Source: Viscum album
Lineage: Eukaryota; Streptophyta; Magnoliopsida; Santalales; Viscaceae
Assembly (NCBI GenBank): GCA_963277665.1
Contig: OY728165.1
Span: 1,147,992,050-1,148,056,049 of the forward strand
Reading direction: 5' to 3'
DNA length: 64,000 nt
Position numbers and translations under genes: made by a program. Positions 26,641 through 38,834 of this stretch are shown one piece after another. A model generated the notes under the pieces. The model was not told the origin of the DNA, did not search any database, and saw only the letters and a list, made by a program, of their open reading frames with translations. Numbering within the stretch: the first letter of the stretch is position 1; each line of letters begins with the position of its first letter.

Positions 26641-29600
26641 TGTAACACCCCATGCTTCCATGGTACACTCCTCTTTGAATAATAGAGCAGCGTGTGTTGT
26701 ACGCAAGTTCAAGTTATAACACACCGCGACCAATCAAAGTAGCTGTTATGAATTGTAATACCTACTTTTTGAAATTATATAAATTTTATATTTCAAAATG
26801 GACTTCATTTTTGGATTCAGAATATCAAAATTAGCCTATGTCGAATTTTTGGTATTTTTCTGAGAACTTCCAATTTTTGATGAATAGTAAAAATACTAAA
26901 AAACAACCTTTTTAATAAAAATAAGTAATAGTGATAAATTATAAAATTTAGGGGTTGTAAAGTGTAATTAGAATAAATTTTTTAAATTTTATCCAACGGT
27001 GGTCATTAGAATTAATTTCACTTTGAAATTGGACATAAACAATTGTCAATCTTTTGATTGATATTCGTTCTTAAAAACACGCTATTTGTTGTGACAATGG
27101 GAATTAATTATTAAATTAATTAATTCAACTTATATGTTTTGAATTTTTTACATCATTTTTGAATTAGGAATATCAAATATAGCTTAGGGTTAATTTTTGG
27201 TGTTGTTCTGAAAAACTTCGATTTTTGATGAATAGTGAAACCACTAAGTGGTAGTTAAAAAACTGATTTTTCGTTTAAATGAAAATTTACCTCCTCCGTA
27301 ATTTGAATTTCCAAAATCCAACATACATAATTGTCATTAGGAAGTAAAATTTGGTTAAATGGGATTAAAATAATTTTTGGCAAATAGTAACTTTTAAGTT
27401 CTATTAATCGCGATTAAAGGTAGTTAGTGAAATTAAATTAAAAATGATATTATAAAAATATGAATATTTCTTGACACTTGTCCTACACTTATTTTATGAT
27501 TCATGGACGACCAAGAAAATACATGGGTCAACTTGGGGACCCCATGGAGCCACTTGGTTAAGAAAATGGCATTAATAACTTTTTATTTAAAGTAAAAATA
27601 AAATTGTCACAAACTTGTGTTGTTTTACTAAAACAATTATTACATGGGATTATATAAGTTATCCTTTCGACTATAAATATTCATTGGAAATATAAAAAAA
27701 TTTCATACATCATGATAGTTTTTATATAATTTTTTGATATTAAATAAATTAAAATTTTTATGACATCATGATGATGCAGTGATTACCTCATTAATGAACT
27801 TTTTAAATAAAAAGAAAAGATAATGTAAAATATAAGACTTACACTTGTCAAAAACCTATTGGATGTGTATATTTCGATCCCTTATCACCTTATCCTAGAA
27901 ATATATATTTGTGGGACCTCTAAAATCCGAAAAGAATTTCATAATAATGTAATATTTCATGACTTTCCAAGAGTGCCCCTCCTCTCCTCTTATAAAAGGC
28001 CCCCACCTCTACCACCTTATTCACACCATCAAAGCCATTTGGCTCGGCCAAAATCTGACCAAATACTCTCTCAACTTCCCTCTCTTACTCCTAAAAGCCT
28101 AAATTTGGGCATAATTCTTCCCAAGGAAGCCTTTGGCTCAAATCATAAAGAGTTACCCGATTTTTAGGTAATGTCTTCTCTTATGTTATTTTGTTTTATT
28201 TTGCTTCTCCAACCCCTTAAACTCTTTTTATTCATTTATTTTGTAAGAAAAACAGTATCTTCAATATACTATGATTTTGTTATGAGAAGTATTTGATTTA
28301 AAATTACACACACCTTCGTCTAATGGTTAAAGAACATAGTGTTTCTATGGTTGGCGAATTTCTGCCTCATGAAACGATGCTTGTTCAATCTTCTTTTAAC
28401 ACCTCCCATGGTGGCCATTAAGATGTCACTATATTTATATATGATATATATTATGTTTATGTTTTCATTATTCTTATGTATTTCTCATTTATGTCATACA
28501 TTTATGATTTCCATTATGGGTAAATGTGATAATTTCATTTTAGGAAGTGCGGACTACCGCTCCCTCAAATTGATTTGAATCGTTAAGGCCATATGTGGGA
28601 TGTATAAAGGATGGAGTAAATGATATTATATATGATATTATTCTGGAATTATAATATACCTTTATATCATTTTTATTTCATTCCATTAAATATGAAATAA
28701 AAATGAAAGTATCATTCATACCTACGTACGGCTTACCGTCTCCATGAACGGTGCATTTCAATTCTTACCTCTAAATGTTATGTAATATTATGAATGAATG
28801 TATATACTGGATATATATGATATATATGATATCTACATCAGGAATACAATTCTGGAGATAATGGATATTCTACCACATAAACAACTTGTAATTATAAAAA
28901 GTTTATTTTTGACTCAAGTACGAAAGATCGACAAAACGACTGTTATTAAATTAAATAATTACATAATGTTCATAACATGGTAATAAGTGATATAAAAGGA
29001 ATAATTAACTTGAAAAGGGTTCTTAATAAATTATAAATTAACTCGAGTTTATTATTCAAGAGGTTAAAGAATGATCGATTCAAGTCAGACATGAGGTAAG
29101 GGAACTTCATAACCCAATTTCTATTCTTTGGGTTAATCTCCTACATTCAAATTATGTCATGATATTATTATGTCCTATAGTGTATTTGTACTTTCTTTAT
29201 ATGTACTTATGAATACACATAATAGATTTATTTAAAAAAAAAATTATCTTTGTAAGGGACTTCCTCTCAATCTCCTTTCATTGAGGCATATTTTGTTTTA
29301 TACACAACTTTCTATTATACGGTGTATAAACCCCTTTGACTTTGACTTTTATTCAAAAGGAATCTTTTTATACGATGCATTTTTACTAAAAAAAAAGGAA
29401 TGTTTTTTCTTACGTATGCAGTGACAATGACTTCTCGGCCACTGTGACGTTTATTTGAGTTTCAGCTTCCTCTATAAGCCCTAACATTTTTTAAGTGAAA
29501 AATAATTACAAAGATTTAATTTTCTTTTATTTTGGTATTGAAAATGGTTTTGAAAGTGTTTTTTTATATCAATGTGTTGTATTGATATCTTGTGATTGAA

Positions 29601-30344
29601 ATGTGGAAATGTTATTTTTCCTTTATGCATGTTTTTTGTGATATGATTATGTTATGTATTATGATATGTTTTAACCTGTTCATATGAGGAATGCATTGGA
29701 CTTAATAAGTGACGGGTGGAGCCCTCTATAGCTCCTAGAGGTATCAGTAGGTCTCATGAGACAAACTAGTGTCTTGGAACGAGGTCTTGATAAAATATTA
29801 TTTGTAGTCTTGGCACGAGTCCTTGGATACGTGGTTATGATGGTCTGGCATTATGAATTCCATCATTATGAAAGTGGTTATTGATATTGCATGAGATTAT
29901 TCGACCAGTAGAATATCCATGTGAATAAGTAAATTGAATTATTTCATTATATTTTTCCATATTATGCTGAAGTTCATGTTTAAAAGGATTTTTTTAGTTA
30001 TACATTGCCTTAAATGTTTATGTTTAATTATGAAAACATCTGCTATATTATTATACTTACTGAGCATCTGAGCTCACCCCTTTCAATGTTTTAATATTTT
30101 CTTGGATGTGAAGAAGTATTTTATGAATGACCAGCAGGGATAGTCAGAAGAGGATATGAGTGTGTACTATGGAGACCATGTTATTTTATTTTTTCACTTT
30201 ATGATGTAATGTAACATTTATGAATGTATATAGTGTTTCCAAGGCTACTAAACTAATCAGTCTTCTGAGACTTGATCTTTTGTGATCATTCCAATGTTAT
30301 GCAATAGTGCACTGACTCTGGGTATCTGGGGTTGGGGCGTTACA
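26641..30344 (+). repeat. 5' LTR of element B
   Basis: 3704 bases, TGTAACACCC...GGGGCGTTACA. The copy at 32921-36642 is collinear over its full length. In the GC-richer core (about 27973-28160 against 34265-34455) I counted roughly 15 differences in about 190 aligned bases, so these LTRs are much closer than those of A, C or D. The 102-codon frame at 27859-28167 lies across the presumed transcript start and is not treated as a gene. Confidence 0.92.
27991..27999 (+). promoter_or_regulatory. TATA box of the B LTR promoter (5' copy)
   Basis: TATAAAAGG lies in a C-rich context (CTCCTCTCCTCT upstream, CCCCCACC downstream), typical of a plant retrotransposon core promoter. Transcription would be expected to begin about 30 bases downstream, which would set the U3/R boundary near 28025. 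That start point is inference. Confidence 0.7.
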
Positions 30345-30346
30345 GT

Positions 30347-30358
30347 TGGTATCAGAGG
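30347..30358 (+). other. Primer binding site of element B
   Basis: TGGTATCAGAGG matches 11 of 12 bases of the initiator tRNA-Met type site and lies two bases after the LTR end TTACA. Confidence 0.9.
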
Positions 30359-30827
30359 TCGTTTAGTACTATCCTTAGAAGCTAGATTTAGATAAACTCT
30401 GATTAGAGCACATAGACCTAAGATAAAATTTGAGGATTAGTAAAGAAGAACTTCTATAATTTTGGTGTTATAGAGATTTTGTGTTATTTCCAAGCAATAC
30501 ATCCTTGTCTAGATACGAGCAGGTAGAGGTGGCTCTGGCATAGATGTACCTAGGGGTAAAACCCAAAAACACCGCTTTGAGCTAGAATTGAACGGAAACT
30601 GGTGCACAACAACGGTCCTTGCTGCACTCTTGGTTACGACACTCCCGGGGGATAGTCTAGGATAATTCTGATTTTCTTTAAAAACCATTATGAAGGGTTT
30701 ATGAGTATATAATTATTAAATGAATTTTTTTTATGATTATAGTTCAATTTATGTTAAGTGTTTTTTACAAGTATGGAATTATGTATTTTGATTCATAAAC
30801 TAAACTAGTTTATGCCATTGTTTTGAA

Positions 30828-31895
30828 ATGGCGCCTAGTGGGAGGAATGGAAACCGTGTCAATACAGGCACTCCATTTACAGATTTCCATCCTGCTGAAG
30901 ATAATTTTAGTGGAGCGGGAGATACAACTGGTGCTGATCAACTTATCACCATACTTTGACAACTCACTCAGGTTATGAATAATAACCTTACTCGTATCGA
31001 TCACCCTAATCCACAACATGGAGGATCAATGTTAGATCGCTTCCTGAGGAAGCAACCACCAACATTCAATGGGAGTGAAAATCCATTAGTAGCTGATCAA
31101 TGTATAAGTTCTCTAGAGAAAATAATCCATGCCATGGGAAATAATGAAAGGGAAAAAGTAATCAAGGTAGTTTATCGCCTCACTGGAGATTCTGATCAGT
31201 GGTGGTCATTGATTCAAAACACGAAAGAACATGAAGAAGTATCCAATATAGAATGGAGGGAGTTTAAAGATATTTTCTTAGAAAAATACATTCCTCATGA
31301 CCATCGAGTAGATATGGAAAGACAATTTTTGAGTCTGAGACAAAAGGAGGATGAGAATGTCGCAAAGTATGAGGCCAACTTTACAAGGTTAGAAAGATAT
31401 TCTACAGATTATATATGTTACCGAAGAAGTAATATTGAATGTTTCATTGATGTGTTAAAACCATTTCTCCATCGAGCTTTAGTCTCACAATCTTTCTCAT
31501 AGTACGAAGATATTGTCTCATGTTCTATCTAGACAGAAAAATAATTCTCTAAATCTTATGACAATAATGTAATTCAAGAGAAGAAGAGAACAGTGGAACA
31601 AGAGACAGATAAAGGGAAAAAGGGAAAGAAGGATTTTCCATTATGCAATAATTGTGGGAAGAATCGCCCCGGTACTTGCCTAAGAGGAATGGGAGTTTGT
31701 TATAAATGTGGAGAAAAAGGTCACCAGGCTCATGATTGCAAGGGAAAGAAAGAGGCTATCAATGTTGAATGATACAATTGTAGGGAAATGGGGAATTATT
31801 CCAATGAATGTCCTAATTGTCAGAAAAAATTACCTCAGAAAAGGCCAAGGGATCAAGGACAATCTTATGATGTAACTACAGTTGAAGTAGAATAA
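30828..31895 (+). pseudogene. gag of element B, single frame with five internal stops
   Basis: One continuous reading frame of 355 codons runs from ATG (30828, MAPSGRNG) to TAA (31893). There is no frameshift, only in-frame stops at 30957, 31500, 31530, 31542 and 31770. Order: N-terminal linker, capsid core from about residue 75 (FLRKQPPTFNGSENP, then WWSLIQ and FLEKYIPHDHR, ERQFLSLRQ, YEANFTRLERY), a basic K-rich stretch, then three zinc-knuckle-like boxes: CNNCGKNRPGTC, CYKCGEKGHQAHDC at 31698 (complete CCHC) and a decayed third, YNCREMGNYSNEC. A gag packages the element RNA and forms particles. Most of the stops fit C-to-T changes (CGA to TGA, CAG to TAG, CAA to TAA). The longest uninterrupted part is 30960-31499. 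Confidence 0.9.
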
Positions 31896-32224
31896 TTAAT
31901 GTATTGGTGCTATTGGAGTTAAGGATTATATTCTGGTTATAAGAATAATGTGATATATATAAGGATTTTACATCAGTACTTGTTTTTTTCATTAAGGTTT
32001 TAATATGATGAAGGTAATCATATTTTTATATGTGACAATAATAGAAACTTTTCTTTGTTTGAGGAATCTGATGATACAATTGATTTTGGAATTTAGAGAC
32101 CTTTTAGAGAAAGTCTGGACAGAGGTATTTTGGATAACTATAAAGGTTGGAATGGATTATGTTGAAATTTGGATAGTATTGTTTAAGATAAAAACATTTA
32201 TGAAGATTATTTTTCGAATATTAT
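31896..32224. other. Non-coding internal region of B after gag
   Basis: Here an autonomous element would encode protease and RT. I find no DTG protease motif and no RT block on either strand. The 73-codon frame at 32005-32226 has no family motif. Confidence 0.6.
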
Positions 32225-32365
32225 AATACTATAGTTTTAGGAAATGGTCAACCTTCAAGTTGGGGGATAACCCGTCGCGTCGGACAAAGCTGTAGGAATC
32301 GAACCCACAACCATAGTGTGACATGCCTTTATTACCTACCACTAGCCTACAGGAAGTCCCTGGTT
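32225..32365 (-). mobile_element. tRNA-derived SINE-like unit
   Basis: On the minus strand an A-box-like TAGGCTAGTGGTAGG (32349-32335) is followed about 30 bases later by a perfect B box GGTTCGATTCC (32305-32295). Around it, GTGGG and CCTAC can form a TPsiC-type stem. These are the internal RNA polymerase III promoter elements of tRNA genes and plant SINEs. A seven-base acceptor stem and a clean anticodon stem are missing, so it is not a working tRNA gene. CpG sites (GTCGCGTCGG on the plus strand) are better kept here than around it, which suggests a later arrival. Outer boundaries and target duplications are not resolved. Confidence 0.65.
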
Positions 32366-32909
32366 ATTACAAAAAAAGTTTTCCTAATCTAAATGGTATG
32401 TGATACAATTATGATAAATAGAATATTTTTGAGTTCTATTACCTTTGGGAGTGAAAGATAGGTTTTTGGTAAAAATTTATTAAATAGTGAAAGTCTACAT
32501 GACAAGTAAGTATATTTCCTTATGTTCTTAGTAAATCTCCTAAATAAATTCCTCAACATTATGAAAGCTAACTTAAAACAAAAATGTTTTCTGTTAACTT
32601 TTCCAATTGGGGAATCAATGACCGTTTAATCAATCAGAATTTTGTGATTTTCTTGTAGTTAACTATCACCTAATCCTGTTTTATACAACTCTCCATCAGA
32701 CCTTGATGGTTTTTTTCCTCCATATCCATATTTTCATGGAATCCTAGTATGGGAAATCTCAAGTGACCTTTGTACTTCTCTTTCTTTCTTTTAAAGTTAT
32801 ATTTTTATTATCCCTATTTCCGATGTCGGTTTTCCACAAAGGTATTTTCTATTTTCAACCATTTATTTTCAAAGAAAAATTTGAAATTGTGAGGATGCAA
32901 TTTATTTTA
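32366..32909. other. Non-coding internal region of B before PPT
   Basis: AT-rich sequence with no gag or pol homology. The 78-codon frame at 32763-32999 runs across the PPT into the LTR and is not a gene. Confidence 0.6.
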
Positions 32910-32920
32910 GGAGGGGAGAA
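32910..32920 (+). other. Polypurine tract of element B
   Basis: GGAGGGGAGAA directly precedes the 3' LTR start TGTAACACCC. Confidence 0.9.
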
Positions 32921-35900
32921 TGTAACACCCCAAGCATCTATGGTACGCTCCTCTTTGAATAATAGAGTAGCGTGTGTTGTACGCAAGTTCGAGTTCTAAC
33001 ACACCGAGACCAATCAAATTAGCCATTATGAATAGTAATACCCATATTTTTGAAATTATATAAATTTTATATTTCAAAATGGACTTCATTTTTGGATTCG
33101 GAATATCTAAATTAGCCTATGTTGAATTTTTTGTATTTTTATGAGAACTTCCAATTTTTTATGAATAGTGAAAAATACATAAAAACAACTTTTTTAATCA
33201 AAATAAATTATTGTGATAAATTATAAAATTGAGTGGTTATAAAGTTTAATTAGAATATATTTTTACCATTTTATACAATGGTGGTCATTAGAATTAATTT
33301 CACTTTGAAATTGGACATAAACAATTGTCAATCTTTTGATTGTTATTCTTTCTTAAAAACACGTTATTTGTTGTGACAGTGGGAATTAATTATTAAATTA
33401 ATTAATTCAACATAAATGTTTTGAATTTTTTTGTAAAATAGACATCATTTTTGAATTAGGAATATCAAATATAGATTAGGGTTAATTTTGGGTGTTGTTC
33501 TGAAAAACATCGATTTTTGATGAATAGTGAAACCACTAAGTGGTAGTTAAAAAACTGATTTTTCTTTTAAATTAAATTTTACCACCACTGTAATTTGAAT
33601 TTCCAAAATCCTAAATACATCATTGTCATTAGGAAGTAAAATTTGGTTCAATGGGATTAAAATAATTTTTGGTGAATAGTAACTTTTAAGTTCTATTAAT
33701 CGCGATTAAAGGTAGTTAGTGAAATTAAGGTAAAAATGATATTATAAAAATATGAAAATATATTGACACTTTTCCTACACTTATTTTATCAGTAATGTCT
33801 AGAAAATAAAATCCATGGGTCAACTTGGGGACCCCATGGAGCCACTTGGGTCAGAAAATGACATTTATTACTTTTTATTTAAAGTAAAAATAAAATTGTC
33901 ACAAACATGTGTTGTTTTACTAAAACAATTATTAAATGGGTTTATATACATTATCCTTTAGACTATGAATATTCATTGGAAAGATAAAAATATTTCGTAC
34001 ATCTTGATAGTTTTTATATAATTTTTAGACATTAAATAAATTAAAAATTTTATGACACCATGATGATGCAACGATTACCTCATTAATGATCTTTTTAAAT
34101 AAAATGAAAATATAATGTAAACTCTAAGACATAAACTTGTAAAAAACCTGTTTTATGAGTGGATTTACATCCCTTATCACATTATAATAGAAATATATAA
34201 TTGTGGGACATCTAAAATATGAAAAGCATTTCATAATAACGTTATATTTCATGACATTCCAAGAGTGCCCCTCCTCTCCTCTAATAAAAGGCCCCCACCT
34301 CTACCACCTTATACACACCGTCAAAGCAATCTGGCTCGGCAAAAATCTACCCAAATACTCTCTCAACTTCCCTCCCTTACTCCTAGAAGCCTCAATTTTG
34401 GCAGAATTCTTCCCAAGGAAGCCTTTGGCTCAAATCAAAAAGAGTTACCCGATTTTAAGGTAATGTCTTCTCTTATGTTATATTGTTTTATTTTTCTTCT
34501 CAAACCCCATAAACACTTATTATTCCTTTATTTTGTAACAAAACCAGTATATTAAATATACTAGTATGATGTTATGATAAGGATTTTATTTACACTTACA
34601 CACACCTTCTTCTAATGGTTAAAGAACATATTGTTTCTGTGTTTGGTGAATTTCTACCTCACGAAACGAGGACTGTTCAATCTTCTTTTAACACCTCTCA
34701 TGGTGGCCATTAAGATTTCACTGTATTTATATATGATATATATTATCTTAATGTTTTCTGTATGATTTTTTATTTCTCATTTATATCATACCTTTATGAT
34801 TTCCATTATGGGTAAACGCGATAATTTCATTTTAGAAAGTGCGGACTACCGCCCCCTCAAAGTGATTTGAATCGTTAATGCCATATGTGGGATGTTTAAA
34901 GGATGGAGTAAATGATATTATATATTATATTATACTGAAATTATAATATACTTTTATATGATTATAATTTTATTCCATTAAATACAAAATATAAATGAAA
35001 GTAGCGTTCATGCGTACGTACGACTTACCGTCTCCATGAACGATGCTTTTCATTTCGTACCTCTAAATGTTACGTAATATTATGAATGAATGTATATACT
35101 GGATATATATGATATTTATGATATCTAAATCATGAATATAATTCTGGTGATAATGGATATTCTACCACATAAAAAACTTGTAATTATAAGAGTGTTATTT
35201 TTTACTCAAGTACCAAAGATCGAAAAAACGACCGTTATTGACTAAAATAATTACATAATGTTCATAACATGGTAATAAGTGATATAAAAGGAATAATGAA
35301 CTTGAAAATGGTTCTTAATAAATTATAAATTAACTCTAGTTTATTATTCAGGAGGTTAAAGAACGATCGAGTAAAGTTAGACACGAGGTAAGGGAACTTC
35401 TTAACCCAATTTCTATTCTTTGGGTTAATCTCTTACTTTCAAATTATGTCATAATATTATTATTTCATATCTTGTATTATTAATTTTTTTTCTGTACTTA
35501 TAATGAATACACATAATAGATTTATTTTATTTTAAAAAAATGGTCTTTGTAAAGGACTTCATCTCAATCTCCTTTCATTGAGGCATATTTTGTTTTATAC
35601 ACAACATTCTGTTATATGGTGTATGAACCCCTTTGACTTTTACTTTTATTCCAAAGGAATCTTTTTATATGAATCGTTTTTACTAAACTACAAAAGGAAT
35701 GTTTTGTCTTATGTATGCGGCAATAACGACTTCTCCGCCACCGTGACATTTATTTGAGTTTCAGCTTTCTCAACAAGGCATAACTTGTTTAAAATGAAAA
35801 ATAATACCAAGATTTAATTTAATTTTATTTTGGTATTGAAAATGGTTTTGAAAGTGTTTTTTATATCAATGTGTTGTATTGATGTCTTGTGATTGAAATG

Positions 35901-36642
35901 TGGAAATGTTATGTTTCCTTTATGCATTATTTATGTGATATGATTATGTTATGGATTATGATATGTTTAATCCTTTTCATATGAAGAATTCATTGGACTT
36001 AATAAGTGACGGGTGGATCCCGCTCTTACTCCTCGATGCATCGGTAGGTCTCATGAGACAAACTAGTGTCTTGGCACAAGGCCTTAACAAAATCTTATTT
36101 GTATTCTTGGCACAAGGCCTTGGATACGTGGTTATGATAGTCTGTTATTATGCATTCCATTTTTATGAAAGTGGTTGTTGATATTGCATATGATTATTCG
36201 ACCAGTAGAATATCCATGTGAATAAGTAAATGGCATTATTTCATTTTATTTTGCTATATTATGCTGAAGTTCATGTTTAAAAGGCTTTTGTTTAGTTATA
36301 CATTGCCTTAAATGTTTAAGTTTATTTATGAAATCTTCCGCTATATTTTTATCCATACCGAGCATCTGCTCTCAACCATTTCAATGTTTTAATATTTTCC
36401 AGGATGTGAAGAAGTATTTTATGAATGACCTGTAGGGATAGTCAGAAGGGGATATGTGTGTGGACTATGGAGACCATGTTATTGTCGTTTTTCACTTTAT
36501 GATGTAATGTATCTTTTATGAATGTATCTAGTGTTTCAAAGGCTACTAAACAAATAGGTCTTTCGAGACTTGATCTTTTGTGATCATGCAAATGTTACGC
36601 AATAATGCACCGACTCTGGGTAACTGGGGTCGGGGCGTTACA
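32921..36642 (+). repeat. 3' LTR of element B
   Basis: 3722 bases, collinear with 26641-30344. It starts TGTAACACCCC and ends GGGGCGTTACA. Its TATA position (34282) reads TAATAAAAGG, one base off the 5' copy, so the promoter here is probably weakened. Confidence 0.92.
34282..34291 (+). promoter_or_regulatory. TATA box of the B LTR promoter (3' copy, altered)
   Basis: TAATAAAAGG, flanked by the same C-rich stretches as the 5' copy. The single T-to-A difference breaks the canonical TATAAA. Confidence 0.55.
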
Positions 36643-36647
36643 TTTTG
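36643..36647. other. Right target duplication of element B
   Basis: TTTTG, matching TTGTG at 26636-26640 at four of five bases. Confidence 0.55.
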
Positions 36648-38150
36648 TTCTTTCCTAAATCCATCAATTTTCTATTGGTTTATTGTTTGTCCAAATGTGA
36701 TGTGTGGTAATAAATAGACAATTGATTTTAACTCTATAATTGAGATCATTGTTGGAGGTCCATCTCTTTCAATTGCGCCATTTGTAAAATGATATTTTTT
36801 CTACTTAAATGGATGATCAATTAGAATGAATCTATGATGACTTTAAAAAAATATGGGTTTTTACCACTGACGAGCATAAAACATTTTCTTTCTCTGATAC
36901 AATACAGTCATGATTTTGTGTCATGTGTACTATAGCCAGATAACATGGCATATGCTGAGAAGTTACTAATTGTCCACATCAATGAAGATTTCATTAAGAA
37001 ATTTGTTTCACAGCAACATTAAATGTACTGATGTCATTACTTCACAATGAGTTTATCTTAGAAATCAGTGGTTTTAAATAAATATCAACATTATTTTCTT
37101 CATCAAAATTCAAGAAAGTAAACTGTATGGAGTTATAAAGACTAATAAGTATGAATACTGACTACCATAAGAACAAAATGGATATAAAATGTCAGTAGAA
37201 AGGCACAATCGCATGTTTTTGCCTTCTAAATAATGTGGCAGATTCACTTGGTCAAAATTTTTCCATGAATCGCCATCACAAGGATGATTTAAGGTTTTTC
37301 AAATTGGAATGATATATTTGTACCATGAAATCAATGCCATTGTGTTCTGAGACAAAAATAAACACTTCAATTTGGGTGTAAGTGGGAAATATCTCAATTT
37401 TTTTACAGGAATCAATCCATACTTCCATTATTGAGATACTTTATACCTTCATTGTCTATATGTGGGAAGACTATGCAATGACTCATATTCACAATAATAT
37501 AAGATGCAATCAATTGAACATGCGTGAATATTTTGATAACCAAGACCCTGATTTAAAACTAGCCTCTTACTCTAATAAATATTTATAGGCAATACATTTC
37601 CTTCAGGTAGCAGTGTTTTTACCAAATGTAATATCTAAGCTATTTGACATTCCATTATTTGATTTAGTAGCCATAAATTTAGAAACTGCATCCAATTTTA
37701 TTATCTTGCAACCAGGATATAAGGCATCCTCAATGGACATCAACAACTTATAAAAATGAGATGGTTTCAACTCATCTGTTAAATTAATGTCATCTTGTAT
37801 TTTATATTGCTAAAAGACGGACCTTCCACATCACGTACTAAATTTTGAAACCATGTTGGATTCAGAACCAAATTATTAGTATCTTCTTTGGAACTGCATT
37901 CACTATGTTGATAAAAAAAACATAATCTGGTTGAAAAACAAAATTCAATAAATGTCCTCCAATGTTTTCAAATGTATCAAACTTCCTCAGAGCACTTTTT
38001 TTACAAGGAAACATAATTGTCCCTTAAAAAACAAATTTTGATTTTGATGATGCAAATGATAAGAAAGCTTCAACACCATCAGTATATAAATGATTTAAAC
38101 CAGAACTATTTGGATTCTTGAATTTATTTATCCAAGAGAAATAATCTAAT
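36643..38150 (-). pseudogene. TNP2-like CACTA transposase, N-terminal part
   Basis: Read on the minus strand. About 38140-37890 matches the transposase-associated domain (WINKFKNPN, then YTDGVEAFLSFAS, CKKS and HLLNFVFQPDY). About 37800-37670 has the HFYKLLMSIEDALYPGCK and KFMATKSNNGMSN blocks found upstream of Transposase_21. About 37140-37060 reads NNVDIYLKPLI, the family's NDIDVYLQPLIDEL. About 36985-36900 reads TISNFSAYAMLSGYSTH, the family's TINDFPAYxMLSGWSTHG. The gene stops at element B and resumes at 26640. The initiating methionine is not certain, and stops and shifts are present. Confidence 0.85.
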
Positions 38151-38830
38151 AATGTTTTTTTGAATTTTATGTTCTATATTTCTCTAAAATATATAAAATA
38201 ATTATTTTTTTGTAGAATTTTATATAATAAAAACACAATCCAAAAAAGAGAAGGCAATTAAATTCCATTTTATATGAAATGATATTAATTTCTATTACTC
38301 CATATATAGTTATAGTATTTTTTAAAATTTTATACAAATATTCACTAGCTTATAATAATTTATACTATTTACCAATAATTTTTATTAATTACAGCTAATT
38401 TATATTAACAATTTTAAATTACTGGTGATACAATTTCTAACAGATTGGTAGGAACTCTTTTTCCTGATGACTCATATTCACTGTCTATGACTGAAATCAC
38501 TATAAAAAATCTTCTCAGACGTAGTGGTATCCATTTATGTATGCACGGAGATGGAGATGAGTCTTTGGAAAAAAGTACCTCTTTTTTCGATATCTCATCT
38601 CCTTGCAATTTTCTATGACTGAAATCAGTATGGAAAATCTACTCTAATGTATGCATATATATATTTTTTATTCATAAGAATGGAGAACTGGAATGCATCG
38701 CCCAATTGCTCTCATTATCATGCATACGAAAATGAATATCTGTATATAAGGACAAATTCTTAGTAGTGATTTCAATGGGAAAAAATTTTAAGGAGATAAG
38801 GCATTAGAAAAAATGGATCCACCAATCCAT
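38151..38830. other. CACTA region upstream of TNP2
   Basis: AT-rich, without clear coding homology. A segment beginning TCTATGACTGAAATCA occurs twice (about 38484 and 38614), which suggests a partial local duplication. The 64-codon minus-strand frame at 38608-38414 spans one of these and has no motif. By position this region would hold the 5' end or promoter of the transposase gene. Confidence 0.45.
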
Positions 38831-38834
38831 TGTA

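Larger units (their letters stand above)
26641..36642 (+). mobile_element. Gag-only Ty3/Gypsy element B (TR-GAG type), inserted in TNP2
   Basis: This 10.0 kb plus-strand element has long LTRs (26641-30344 and 32921-36642), an almost perfect tRNA-Met primer site, a gag gene, a SINE-like unit and a polypurine tract. The 2.6 kb internal region has no protease, RT, RNase H or integrase. The complete primer site, PPT and LTR ends argue that lack of pol is how the element was built and not simple loss by truncation. It would depend on enzymes from an autonomous relative. Flanking TTGTG/TTTTG agrees at four of five bases. The TNP2 frame is interrupted on both sides. Confidence 0.88.

Noticed and set aside
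27859..28167. 102-codon frame with a proline-rich middle, repeated at 34265-34555
   Set aside because: Both copies lie at the same place in the two LTRs of B, across the presumed transcript start. Their similarity reflects LTR identity and not coding constraint.
32280..32362. Possible intact tRNA gene on the minus strand
   Set aside because: The B box and TPsiC stem are good, but acceptor and anticodon stems do not pair properly, so a SINE head is more likely.
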